In this document: piece after piece, positions 7,494 to 14,732 of the stretch
Layout: the number at the start of each line of letters is the position of its first letter
How positions within the stretch are numbered: the stretch's first letter is position 1
Origin: Flemingiibacterium sp964603455
GTDB lineage: Bacteria > Bacillota > Clostridia > Oscillospirales > CAG-272
Reading direction: 5' to 3'
Assembly (NCBI GenBank): GCA_964603455.1
Contig: CAZRVL010000046.1
Coordinates: forward strand, 1 to 15,739
Length of the DNA: 15,739 nt
Made by a program: the position numbers and the translations under genes
The notes under the pieces: generated by a model
The model's database searches: none
Told to the model about the DNA's origin: nothing
Seen by the model: only the letters and a program-made list of their open reading frames with translations

Positions 7494-7522
7494 CCTATAA
7501 AGTGCAGAAAAAGGCGAGTTCA
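7494..7522 (-). promoter_or_regulatory. Weak candidate promoter of the sigma-factor gene
   Basis: Minus strand TGAACT (7522-7517), 17 nt, TATAGG (7499-7494). Match to sigma-A consensus is moderate. The TGAAC could instead be an ECF -35, but no matching ECF -10 is clear. Confidence 0.3.
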
Positions 7523-7535
7523 TTGGGTGTTTTTA

Positions 7536-7567
7536 AGGGATCGCCGAAAAAATTTTCAACGATCCCT
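7536..7567 (-). terminator. Hairpin ending the envelope operon (no U-tract)
   Basis: Thirteen nt past the lipoprotein stop, 7567-7536 folds on the minus strand as AGGGAUCG / CGAUCCCU (8 bp), then two U-G pairs, then GAAA(A)/(U)UUUC. In plus-strand RNA the middle pairs become C-A mismatches, so the structure favours minus-strand transcripts. It is followed by TTAAAAA rather than a T-tract, so termination efficiency is uncertain. Confidence 0.5.
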
Positions 7568-7580
7568 CGATTTATTTTTA

Positions 7581-8162
7581 TCAGGCAACAGCCGAGACAC
7601 TTATGGCAGTTGCCGCGCCATCGGTAAGCGTAAAGGTCAATACCGCGCCATCGAGTGTATACTTGCGCACACCGAAATTTTCTTCAAATTCCGAACCGAA
7701 TGCCGCTTCGATGTCGGCATCGGTCGAGCCGATCATAATGCCGTTCGAGAAGCCGACCGCATCCGAAATGAAGGTAAGCTCGGCTATGTATTCGTTGGAA
7801 TCGGCATCGGGCGAGCTTGATACGGTGAAGCCGTCAAAGGTGTATACCTTGTCGCTGCCTTCGTGTACGCAGCTCGGAGCTTCCATATAATCGAGCGCAT
7901 CGCCGAGTTTATCGGTTATCGCCTTGAGTGCTTTGTCTGCATCCGAACCGATCGCTATCGAAACTCCACAGTCAAGCTCGACCGTGTAGGGCTCTGCCTT
8001 GACTGTTTGAGCTGTGGTGTCGGGAGTCGCTTCGGTCGTTTCCGAGACTTTTGTTGTGACCTCGGAAGAGGTATCGGATGATGTGTCCGAAGCAGGCGAT
8101 ACCTCACTGCCGCAGGAAGTGAGCAATGAGAGAAGGAGTATCAGGGGAATGAGTTTTTTCAT
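7581..8162 (-). CDS. Small lipoprotein with two BLIP/SmpA-like repeats
   Basis: The 193-residue precursor has a clear lipoprotein signal (KK, LIPLILLLSLLTSC; Cys17 is the lipidated residue). A Ser/Thr/Asp/Glu-rich linker (18-55) would hold the folded part off the membrane. The folded part has two related units: 69-134 (IAIGSDADKALKAITDKLGDAL ... YTFDGFTV ... YIAELTFISD) and 141-190 (GIMIGSTDADIEAAFGSEF ... YTLDGAVLTFTL ... ATAISV). Each is an IGS-D turn, a helix and a small sheet, resembling the helix-sheet unit of BLIP- or SmpA-like domains. C65 and C98 may form a disulfide. It is the last gene of the operon, 34 nt after the transglutaminase gene, with AAGGA upstream. Function is unknown; partnership with that protein is inferred from position. 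Confidence 0.75.
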   Translation of the reverse strand: MKKLIPLILLLSLLTSCGSEVSPASDTSSDTSSEVTTKVSETTEATPDTTAQTVKAEPYTVELDCGVSIAIGSDADKALKAITDKLGDALDYMEAPSCVHEGSDKVYTFDGFTVSSSPDADSNEYIAELTFISDAVGFSNGIMIGSTDADIEAAFGSEFEENFGVRKYTLDGAVLTFTLTDGAATAISVSAVA

Positions 8163-8196
8163 GATATAAATTTATCCTTTCGAAAATAGCTTTTAT

Positions 8197-10470
8197 TTAC
8201 GGGGTCTTTGGGTAGGTGTTCTGGGCGAAGGAATAGTAGCCGGTCTGCTTTTTGGAATATGCCGCGACCTCTGAATCGGTAAGCAGGAAACAGCCGTCAT
8301 TGTTCGGATAGGGCTGTGGACAGGTGTCGAAATGATACCAGTTGCCATCTATCTTTACGAGGTTCCAGTAATGCGGCTTTGCGGGGTCGTTGCGCTGTAT
8401 CATCTGATTGGTTATGCCTGCGCGGGTCAAAAGCGAACGCGACACCGCATAATAGGTGTAGCAGTTTCCGTAGTGCAGACGATAGCCCGAATATGCCGCC
8501 TTATAGTAATTGCCCATCAGATGGCTCGTTACTGTCGAATATTTCAGAGTTTTTCTGCACCAGTCGTATATCGCTTTTGCCTTTTCGCGCTCGGTCATCC
8601 CCTGAGTGATCAGCTCGGACAATATCGAATCGGCATATTCATCGAGAGTTGACTGAGTTACCTGCTGAACTATCACGTATGCCCTTTGGCTCGCAGTATT
8701 TCCGCTCGAATCGGTCGCACTGTATGTTATCGGGTAAGTTCCGGCAACGCTCGTTCTGACCTTTGAGGAATCGACATATACAGTCACACGTCCATCGACT
8801 GCATCTATCGCGCTTACTCCCGAACGATATGATATAGTGTCGCCTTCGTATGAATATAGGTTCTTAACGCCGTATAATACGGGCGGCTGAAGATCCTCGA
8901 TTATCGTCAGAGTGGCATTTCCGACAGCGGTGTTGTTGGCGGCATCTTTAGCGATTATCGTCACATTCACACGCCCGGTCGAGCTGACATCCGGAACGCT
9001 CTCGTATTCATATGTCACCTTTGTCGCATCGATACATTCGGCGATGAAGCTTTCTGGAGAGGGAAGCATATCGCGGTCGGTAGTGAAATCCTTCATTTTT
9101 ATCTGAGGAGCGACAGTATCTATCAGAGTGACCTCGACCGACACCTCCGAATATCTGCCCATCAGCTTAAGCTCATGCGCTCCGAGCGGTTGAGCGGCTG
9201 CGTCATACGATCCGATGACGGTCGGTGCATTATCCTTACATTCGGCGGTCAAAAGCTCAAGCAGCTCAGAGGTCGATGTTCCTGCTTCTACTGTTATCGA
9301 GTTTGGCATATTATGTATATATAGCTTAGATCCTATCTCTGTCGAGTTTCCTGCGGCATCGGTCAGAAGCACGGCTACAGACTGCTCGCCGGCTCTGTCC
9401 CAATTCGGTTCGTTTTCCGAATAGCTGTAGAAGACCTCGGATTCGTCAACTACATTCGAGACGAAATTCGCGATCTCGTCACCGATCAGGCGGTTTCCGA
9501 GGATAATGTCGGTGCTTTTCGGCTCGGCGGTCGGGGCTATGCTATCGACAACGCTTATCGTCATCAGAGTGAGCTTGTCCGTACACGCCGCCTTTATCGA
9601 ATGCTCACCCAGCTCGTTGCTCATACCCTCGATCTTATCGGGTGTGATATTTAAAAGCTTCGATATCGAATCGGTTATCTCATCGAGCGGTGTTCCAAGC
9701 TCGAAGGTGAAATTCGAGAGCGAATCGTCAAGGTCGCAGTATGCGTTGATATGAACTGCATTTCCAGATTCATCGGTGGCAAGTATCTCAAACGCGCACG
9801 TTCCGCTGTAGGTGGCGAAATCTGGCGGATCTATAAATTTGTAGCTGATATTTTGCTCGTCCTCGAATGCTTCGACGAAATCCTCGGGCGTTACATCCTT
9901 TTGACCTGTCATTATCCGCAGCTCTCTCAGCGTGACGCTCGGTGCGGTCGTGTCCGAGACTCTCATCTTGACATTTGTGCTTATGAAGCTCAAGACCTTC
10001 GCAGGCATCGTATATTCGCCGAGTGTGTACGGATCGACATTCGACACGTCCGCATCGATCAAAAATCGCGGAAATGTGTATTCCACCTCTTGCCCAAGCT
10101 CCGCATGAAATGGCACAGCCGCACGTATCGCAAGTCCGCCGGCAAAAAGTCCGACCGCGCATATCGGTATCAAAAGCTTTGGAAGCAGCTTGTTCGATTT
10201 GCGTGCCTTGCGCTTTTTCAGAGTCTTGAAGCTGCTGAGTTCGCCACTTTGGCTTTCATTCTTATCGGCTTCGCTGTCTGACGCTTCGGTATCCGAGGAA
10301 TCAGCTGCTTCGTTTGTATCATCCTCAGACTCTTCATTGCCATCGTTGTTCTCGTTTTCCGCGCCGACCAACTCATTGACGCTGTTTTCGGTATCTTCAC
10401 TTATCTCCTCGGTCATTACCGAGGAGGGTGAAGACGTTTCGTTTTCCTCTGTTTTTGTTTCTACCCTCAT
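8197..10470 (-). CDS. Membrane-anchored transglutaminase-like protein with Ig-like repeat stalk
   Basis: 757 residues. Residues 1-78 are very acidic and disordered (cytoplasmic), 82-98 are basic (KTLKKRKARKSNK), and 98-119 form one membrane span, giving N-in/C-out topology. The outside part is a stalk (about 121-603) of alternating units: Ig/HYR-like units starting D-T/S-x-AP and ending TDxxGN (173-245, 310-390, 451-525, 528-603) and intervening ~55-residue units (121-172, 256-309, 392-450). Residues 612-757 are a transglutaminase-like domain: REKAKAIYDWCRKTLKY, then GNC670YTYYAV, H700YWNLVKI and WYHFD715, the Cys-His-Asp triad. It may cut or cross-link peptides or proteins at the cell surface. 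It lies 16 nt below the RCC1 gene with an AAGGGAAA ribosome site. The triad is intact; the true reaction is unknown. Confidence 0.85.
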   Translation of the reverse strand: MRVETKTEENETSSPSSVMTEEISEDTENSVNELVGAENENNDGNEESEDDTNEAADSSDTEASDSEADKNESQSGELSSFKTLKKRKARKSNKLLPKLLIPICAVGLFAGGLAIRAAVPFHAELGQEVEYTFPRFLIDADVSNVDPYTLGEYTMPAKVLSFISTNVKMRVSDTTAPSVTLRELRIMTGQKDVTPEDFVEAFEDEQNISYKFIDPPDFATYSGTCAFEILATDESGNAVHINAYCDLDDSLSNFTFELGTPLDEITDSISKLLNITPDKIEGMSNELGEHSIKAACTDKLTLMTISVVDSIAPTAEPKSTDIILGNRLIGDEIANFVSNVVDESEVFYSYSENEPNWDRAGEQSVAVLLTDAAGNSTEIGSKLYIHNMPNSITVEAGTSTSELLELLTAECKDNAPTVIGSYDAAAQPLGAHELKLMGRYSEVSVEVTLIDTVAPQIKMKDFTTDRDMLPSPESFIAECIDATKVTYEYESVPDVSSTGRVNVTIIAKDAANNTAVGNATLTIIEDLQPPVLYGVKNLYSYEGDTISYRSGVSAIDAVDGRVTVYVDSSKVRTSVAGTYPITYSATDSSGNTASQRAYVIVQQVTQSTLDEYADSILSELITQGMTEREKAKAIYDWCRKTLKYSTVTSHLMGNYYKAAYSGYRLHYGNCYTYYAVSRSLLTRAGITNQMIQRNDPAKPHYWNLVKIDGNWYHFDTCPQPYPNNDGCFLLTDSEVAAYSKKQTGYYSFAQNTYPKTP

Positions 10471-10486
10471 ATTTTGGTTTCCCTTG

Positions 10487-12547
10487 TCATTGTACTATAT
10501 CGGTTCGCGGAATACAGTCACCCGAGGTGTATACTCTGCCCGAAGTGTCTATCGCGCACACACACATATTTCCTACCGCATAATCCTGTATCGACTGCCA
10601 GTTGGCAACACTTCCGCATTCGCCGAAGGACGAGCCGTCATATAGCGCGAATTTTCCGCTCTTGTTCTTTACTACCACGGTGTTTCCGCCGGCACGTATC
10701 GAAACTATGTTCGATTCGTTTTCGACTTCGGAAAGTCCATAGGAGCGGTATCCCGTGAGCATTACTGTCCCGTCATCGAACAAAAGCACACCGGTCTGAC
10801 TGCCTGCCGCGATGGAGGCGACATTGTTGTAATACGAGACCTCGCATTGACCTGCGGAATTTGAGCCACAGGCAAGTACTGTGCCGTCCGAGCAGAGTCC
10901 GAGCGTGAAATTCTGACCTGCCGCGACTTCTATTACATTGCTCCAGTCCTCGACCTCGCATTGACCGTGCGAATTATCACCGACCGCGCTGACTTTGCCG
11001 TTCGAATGCAGCATTACGATATGCCTTTCGCCCGCGGAGATACCGATTATGTCCTTCGTGTCTGGAAGTTCGCCGTTGAGTGCATATCTGTCCGAGACGA
11101 GCTTGACACTTCCGTCAGACAGCAGAGCGACTGTATAAAATTCGCCCGAAGCGACCGATACCGCATTTGTTATGTCGGTATTTTCGAGCTTTCCGCCGGT
11201 TATTATGAACGATTCCTTGTCGAGCGCGACCGAACGGCTGAGATATGTCCGCTTCTGCGCTTCGGTCAGCAGATCCCATATGACTCCGAGAGCCGATTTT
11301 ACTCCGGCATCATCCGGCTTTACCGTCACATCGACATTCGACAGATCGATCAGATCCGGATACTGTGTCGAGAAATATATGAGTCCCGAGCTGTCTCCGC
11401 TCGATTTGGCATATCCGAGTATCGCATCGGCGATCTCCTTGTCGGTCACATCAAAGCTGTGTACGCTGTCAAGCTCCGAGATGAAGGATACCAGTCCCTC
11501 GAATCTGTGTTCGGAAAGATAGAATTTTACCGCGTCAGTGAATATCGTTGTCTCAGACCTTGCACGGTCGTTTTCGCCGCGAAGCTCGCTTGCGACTCTC
11601 AGCGCATTTATGTGATCCTCTTTTGCTTCGAGTATCGAGATCATAGAGTGGACGATCTCGGAGAATTTTCCGTCATCCGATGCCATTTTCGCGACTCTGT
11701 ATGCGTTTTCATCGACCTCTCCGGTCGCAGGATCGACAACAGCCGCCGCCGCACAGTCGATTATATCGTCCGTGAAGCGGTTCGGAGCAGCCGCAGCGTA
11801 TACATACGACTGTTCGAGATCCTTTTCCTCAATGTAATATAAGGAAGCTTCTTCGCACACACGCTGTAAAAGTCCCTTGTAGCCCTTGTCAAGAACGAGC
11901 TTATAGGCTTCGTTCCAACGTGACTCACTCATTAGCGTTTCAGCCGCCTTTTTCGCATCAACATAGTTGAATATGTAAACTCCGGCGATAGCTTCGATAA
12001 TTATCGAGAAGAAGAGTGCAGTCAATATTACCGTCAGCTTTTTTGTGCTTATTCCGCGCTTTTTCGCCGGCTTTACGGCTTCAGGTGGAGGATTTTCGAC
12101 TTTTGCAGACTTTCTCACAAGCTTTTCAAGCTCTTCAAGCTCTTCAAGCTCGTCCTCGTCTGTGAAATCCGAGAGCGAATAGGTCAATACTCGTCCGTCT
12201 GTGAATCTTACCTCGCTGACATATGCCGTGCAGCCTTCGAGCTTCATCTTTGACGGAACGTTTCCGTTGAAGGTCAGAGAGGTCTTCGAGTTCATGTCGG
12301 CATCGGTGTATACGAACGAATGCCAGTTGTGACGGCTGTCAGGTTCATTGAACGGCAGAGCGGAGAAGCGGTATTTGAAGGTGAAGCTTTCGAGAGCCGC
12401 CGAAAGATCGCGAGATATTTCTATCTTCATCATTGCCTGAGTCTCGTTCGATTTGTAGAGCGTGACACGGCTGACATTTGCAGGTGAACGGCGATTGTTC
12501 AGGCGTGGTACTTCAAATCCGAGTCCTGAATTTGTGTTTTCATACAT
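10487..12547 (-). CDS. Single-pass membrane protein with external RCC1-like propeller
   Basis: 686 residues. Residues 25-127 form a beta-rich cytoplasmic domain without recognised family, followed by an acidic stretch (DEDELEELEELEKL, 131-144), a basic stop (KKRGISTKK) and one membrane span (171-194). Residues 197-445 are helical and resemble a TPR-like solenoid (AAETLMSESRWNEAYKLVLDKGY, CEEASLYYIEEKDLEQSYVYAAAA). Residues 458-680 hold about six RCC1 repeats, with V/I-x-I/V-A-A-G and DGTV...G-x-N-x-x-GQCEV motifs (499-537, 538-575 and 576-612 clearest). Orientation by charge is N-in, so the propeller is outside. The ATG overlaps closely with the VanX-type stop (one base between TAA and ATG), so translation is coupled. 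It probably acts as a scaffold or sensor; no catalytic residues are seen. Confidence 0.8.
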   Translation of the reverse strand: MYENTNSGLGFEVPRLNNRRSPANVSRVTLYKSNETQAMMKIEISRDLSAALESFTFKYRFSALPFNEPDSRHNWHSFVYTDADMNSKTSLTFNGNVPSKMKLEGCTAYVSEVRFTDGRVLTYSLSDFTDEDELEELEELEKLVRKSAKVENPPPEAVKPAKKRGISTKKLTVILTALFFSIIIEAIAGVYIFNYVDAKKAAETLMSESRWNEAYKLVLDKGYKGLLQRVCEEASLYYIEEKDLEQSYVYAAAAPNRFTDDIIDCAAAAVVDPATGEVDENAYRVAKMASDDGKFSEIVHSMISILEAKEDHINALRVASELRGENDRARSETTIFTDAVKFYLSEHRFEGLVSFISELDSVHSFDVTDKEIADAILGYAKSSGDSSGLIYFSTQYPDLIDLSNVDVTVKPDDAGVKSALGVIWDLLTEAQKRTYLSRSVALDKESFIITGGKLENTDITNAVSVASGEFYTVALLSDGSVKLVSDRYALNGELPDTKDIIGISAGERHIVMLHSNGKVSAVGDNSHGQCEVEDWSNVIEVAAGQNFTLGLCSDGTVLACGSNSAGQCEVSYYNNVASIAAGSQTGVLLFDDGTVMLTGYRSYGLSEVENESNIVSIRAGGNTVVVKNKSGKFALYDGSSFGECGSVANWQSIQDYAVGNMCVCAIDTSGRVYTSGDCIPRTDIVQ
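12122..12148. repeat. Three 9-bp tandem units within the RCC1-protein gene
   Basis: Three consecutive 9-mers (CTTTTCAAG, then CTCTTCAAG twice) encode the EELEELEKL part of the acidic linker before the membrane span. Units 2 and 3 are identical, so slippage would change linker length in whole steps of three residues. Confidence 0.7.
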
Positions 12548-12548
12548 A

Positions 12549-13670
12549 TTATTCCAAATCCTTTTCGGATACTGTGAACGGTATCTCGTCTATCGGATGG
12601 TCGGTCGGCAGATATTCCTGTGTGTTCTTGTTCTGGAAATGCCACCATTCCGAGCCGATATACGTGAAGCCGCACGACCACATCACATTTGTCATATAGT
12701 TCATATTCGCACGCGCAGTCTCGGTCATCGTCTCGCTCGCACGCGCAGATTCCTCGGTGAAGGTGTGCATCGGTGTCGGCATTTCAAGCTCGTTGCCGTC
12801 CTTGTCGATCAGCGACATATCTATAGCCGTGCCGCGGTCGTGGACACCGCCCATTCCACGCGATGGATCTGCGACCCATTTGTGGACTCTTACGACATCG
12901 AACCAACGCTGCTGGACGCTGGTCGGGCGGTATGCGTCATAGATGACGACGGTATAGCCGTCCTTTTTGAACTTTTCGATAGCCTTTTTCAGCATCAGCA
13001 CAGTGTCGTACTGCAAAAGGCAGAGATTTCGGTTGTAGAAGGGCTGATTTATCGAGGTGTCAGAGGTGGAAAGCTTCATCGAGACCTTGACATCGTACTG
13101 CGAGAGATCGACTCCTTCATTTGATTCGTTGGTCGAGTAGTATACCTTAAGATATTTGCTGACATCCACAAGGTGAGAATAAGCATCGATGTAGTTTCCT
13201 TCGAGCGTTCGCGCCTTGCCGTATTCTATCGGCAGCTCGGCATAGCTCTCGCCGCCGTCATTTATCGCCTTCAGAAAGCCTTCGTTCGTATAGCCAAGCA
13301 CTTCGCCGTCTGTAGAAGTTACCTTCATCCAGTCGGGATCATCGGTCTCGGTAAGTGTTACTACCGTGTCTGAGGCGACAGAATTTACCTTACTGCCGTT
13401 TATTGACGAATAGACAGTCATCTTTTCGACCGTGCGCATGGAAAAGCTTCGGTCATCACCGATATAATTCGGCAGTTTCTGCTCCTTTGACGGTGCAGGC
13501 TCGGAAAGCTCGCCGAAGTCGAATGCCTCGGACGGAAATTCTATACCTATGCTTTCCTTGACATTGAAAGAAGCCAATGCACCGCTCTCGACATAGTAAG
13601 CCGAATTACAGCCGACAGTCATTGAGACCGACAGCAGAGCTGCGATCATCATTATGATTTTTTTGTTCAA
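12549..13670 (-). CDS. VanX-type M15 D,D-dipeptidase with SH3-like domain, probable lipoprotein
   Basis: 373 residues. The N-terminus is a signal sequence (KKIIMMIAALLSVSMTVGC21); the lipobox is imperfect because Thr stands at -3. Residues 76-135 look like a bacterial SH3 domain (MTVYSSINGSKVNSVASDTVV ... WMKVTS ... GYTNEGFL), often used for wall binding. Residues 155-373 are peptidase family M15D: DAYRP with Arg248, GGVH277DRGTAID284 and E341WWH344F, giving zinc ligands H277, D284 and H344 and catalytic Glu341, as in VanX. VanX itself is cytoplasmic and destroys D-Ala-D-Ala for vancomycin resistance. This exported form, with no VanHA genes nearby, more likely trims D-Ala-D-Ala or wall peptides. 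The start is TTG at 13670, overlapping the upstream TGA, with AAAGGAAG 8 nt before it; ATG codon 7 is the alternative. Confidence 0.88.
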   Translation of the reverse strand: MNKKIIMMIAALLSVSMTVGCNSAYYVESGALASFNVKESIGIEFPSEAFDFGELSEPAPSKEQKLPNYIGDDRSFSMRTVEKMTVYSSINGSKVNSVASDTVVTLTETDDPDWMKVTSTDGEVLGYTNEGFLKAINDGGESYAELPIEYGKARTLEGNYIDAYSHLVDVSKYLKVYYSTNESNEGVDLSQYDVKVSMKLSTSDTSINQPFYNRNLCLLQYDTVLMLKKAIEKFKKDGYTVVIYDAYRPTSVQQRWFDVVRVHKWVADPSRGMGGVHDRGTAIDMSLIDKDGNELEMPTPMHTFTEESARASETMTETARANMNYMTNVMWSCGFTYIGSEWWHFQNKNTQEYLPTDHPIDEIPFTVSEKDLE

Positions 13671-14728
13671 TCGATCACTTCCTTTATTCGCTCATCCGAG
13701 CCGATAAGATTGCGTATATTGCGTTCGGCGATCTCCACTAAAACAAAGTCGAAATCAGAGCTGTCGATAAGATCGATCCTGTATGGATTTGCACGCTCGA
13801 ACTGAACCTCGGCAAAGGTCGAGGCGGCAGATCCGAGCATTGCGTTACAGAAGGAATCGCGGAATATTATCGCCTTGCCGTTTCCTGCGCCGCGGGTGGT
13901 TATCACCATGTCCATCGGCGTTGAAAATGCGGAGGTGTATATGTAGCTCTCCGAAAAGTCGAAATCTTCGGCAGTCTCGGTCAGCGTTCTTCCAGGGTAG
14001 AGCAGGGTGTTGAGGTCGCCCTCAAGCTCGGTCAGCGTTCTTTCAAGGCTCGAAAGATCATGCTCGATACCGAGCTTATCTGCGGCAAGTCCGAACGCGA
14101 TATATGCACCGTCCGGAGTCCAATGCGTGTCGGTCTTGTAGTATATCTTGCTGTCGGCTTTTGCCGAAATAAGCGAGTCGCGTACATCGACATATGTAAT
14201 GCCCCTCTCATCGAGCGCATCGAAAAGACGGTCGAGATCGCTCGTCTCGGCTCTCAGATAGCGCGAGGGCATATTTTCGGAATATATCGTATTCTTGTTC
14301 GGTGCGGGCATGAAACAGAATTTGACTCCTCTTTCTGCCGCGTAGCTTTGGATATTCAAAAGCGCATCTGCTGCCGCGTCTATCTCGTCATCGGTCATTG
14401 GGGAGAGCCCGGTGTAGGAGTCGATCGTGTCGGCGAAGAAAAGGTAATCGTTTTTGCCGACAACGACCTGATCGTTTCCGTCCGAAAAGAGCTTTATGCG
14501 GAGATCAGACCATGCGTCAACGACATATCTTCTATATGCGAAGGCGCGTGAAAAATATTCTTCATATTCGTTTCCAAAGTTTCGGTTTATGCCATCCTCG
14601 GTGAATAGCTGCGGCTTCTCTATGCCGCCCTCTGTGATGAGCGACGAGCCGCCTATGAGCGTTCCGAGCGAAAAGAACGCACAGACCGCAAAAAATATTA
14701 TGCAGACAAAGGTTTTAACAATTCTCAT
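13667..14728 (-). CDS. AlgJ/AlgX-like SGNH-hydrolase-fold protein (DHHW-type), O-acyl transfer partner
   Basis: 353 residues with one N-terminal hydrophobic segment (VKTFVCIIFFAVCAFFSLGTLIGG, 4-27), acting as signal anchor or uncleaved signal. The outside domain has the markers of AlgX/AlgJ-like proteins: an early F-R-R region (EEYFSRAFAYRRYVVDAWSDLRIKLF), VGKNDYLFFADTIDSYTG, YKTD200THW TPDGAY with Asp200 and His202, and IIFRDS292FCNAM with Ser292 as nucleophile, giving a complete Ser-His-Asp set. These proteins work with MBOAT acyltransferases to O-acetylate exported glycans such as alginate. The upstream neighbour is exactly such an MBOAT, ending 4 nt before this ATG. No Shine-Dalgarno sequence is visible, so translation probably depends on coupling to the MBOAT gene. 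The glycan acceptor is unknown. Confidence 0.85.
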   Translation of the reverse strand: MRIVKTFVCIIFFAVCAFFSLGTLIGGSSLITEGGIEKPQLFTEDGINRNFGNEYEEYFSRAFAYRRYVVDAWSDLRIKLFSDGNDQVVVGKNDYLFFADTIDSYTGLSPMTDDEIDAAADALLNIQSYAAERGVKFCFMPAPNKNTIYSENMPSRYLRAETSDLDRLFDALDERGITYVDVRDSLISAKADSKIYYKTDTHWTPDGAYIAFGLAADKLGIEHDLSSLERTLTELEGDLNTLLYPGRTLTETAEDFDFSESYIYTSAFSTPMDMVITTRGAGNGKAIIFRDSFCNAMLGSAASTFAEVQFERANPYRIDLIDSSDFDFVLVEIAERNIRNLIGSDERIKEVID

Positions 14729-14732
14729 AGCA

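Noticed and set aside
7457..7500. Twin ACTTTAT-GGTG-like segments before the sigma-factor gene as a possible operator
   Set aside because: The two copies differ in spacing and sequence after seven bases; too weak to call.
10961..11842. 293-codon open frame on the plus strand, antisense to the RCC1-protein gene
   Set aside because: It is rich in Arg, Tyr and Ile without domains, has no ribosome site, and mirrors codon bias of the opposite real gene.
12705..12750. Direct repeat of TCGCACGCGCAG in the VanX-type gene
   Set aside because: Only two copies, inside coding sequence for S-A-R-A and T-A-R-A; chance or minor duplication.
12549..13670. Vancomycin-resistance cluster
   Set aside because: Only a VanX-type domain is present, it is exported, and no VanH, VanA-type ligase or VanRS genes are nearby.
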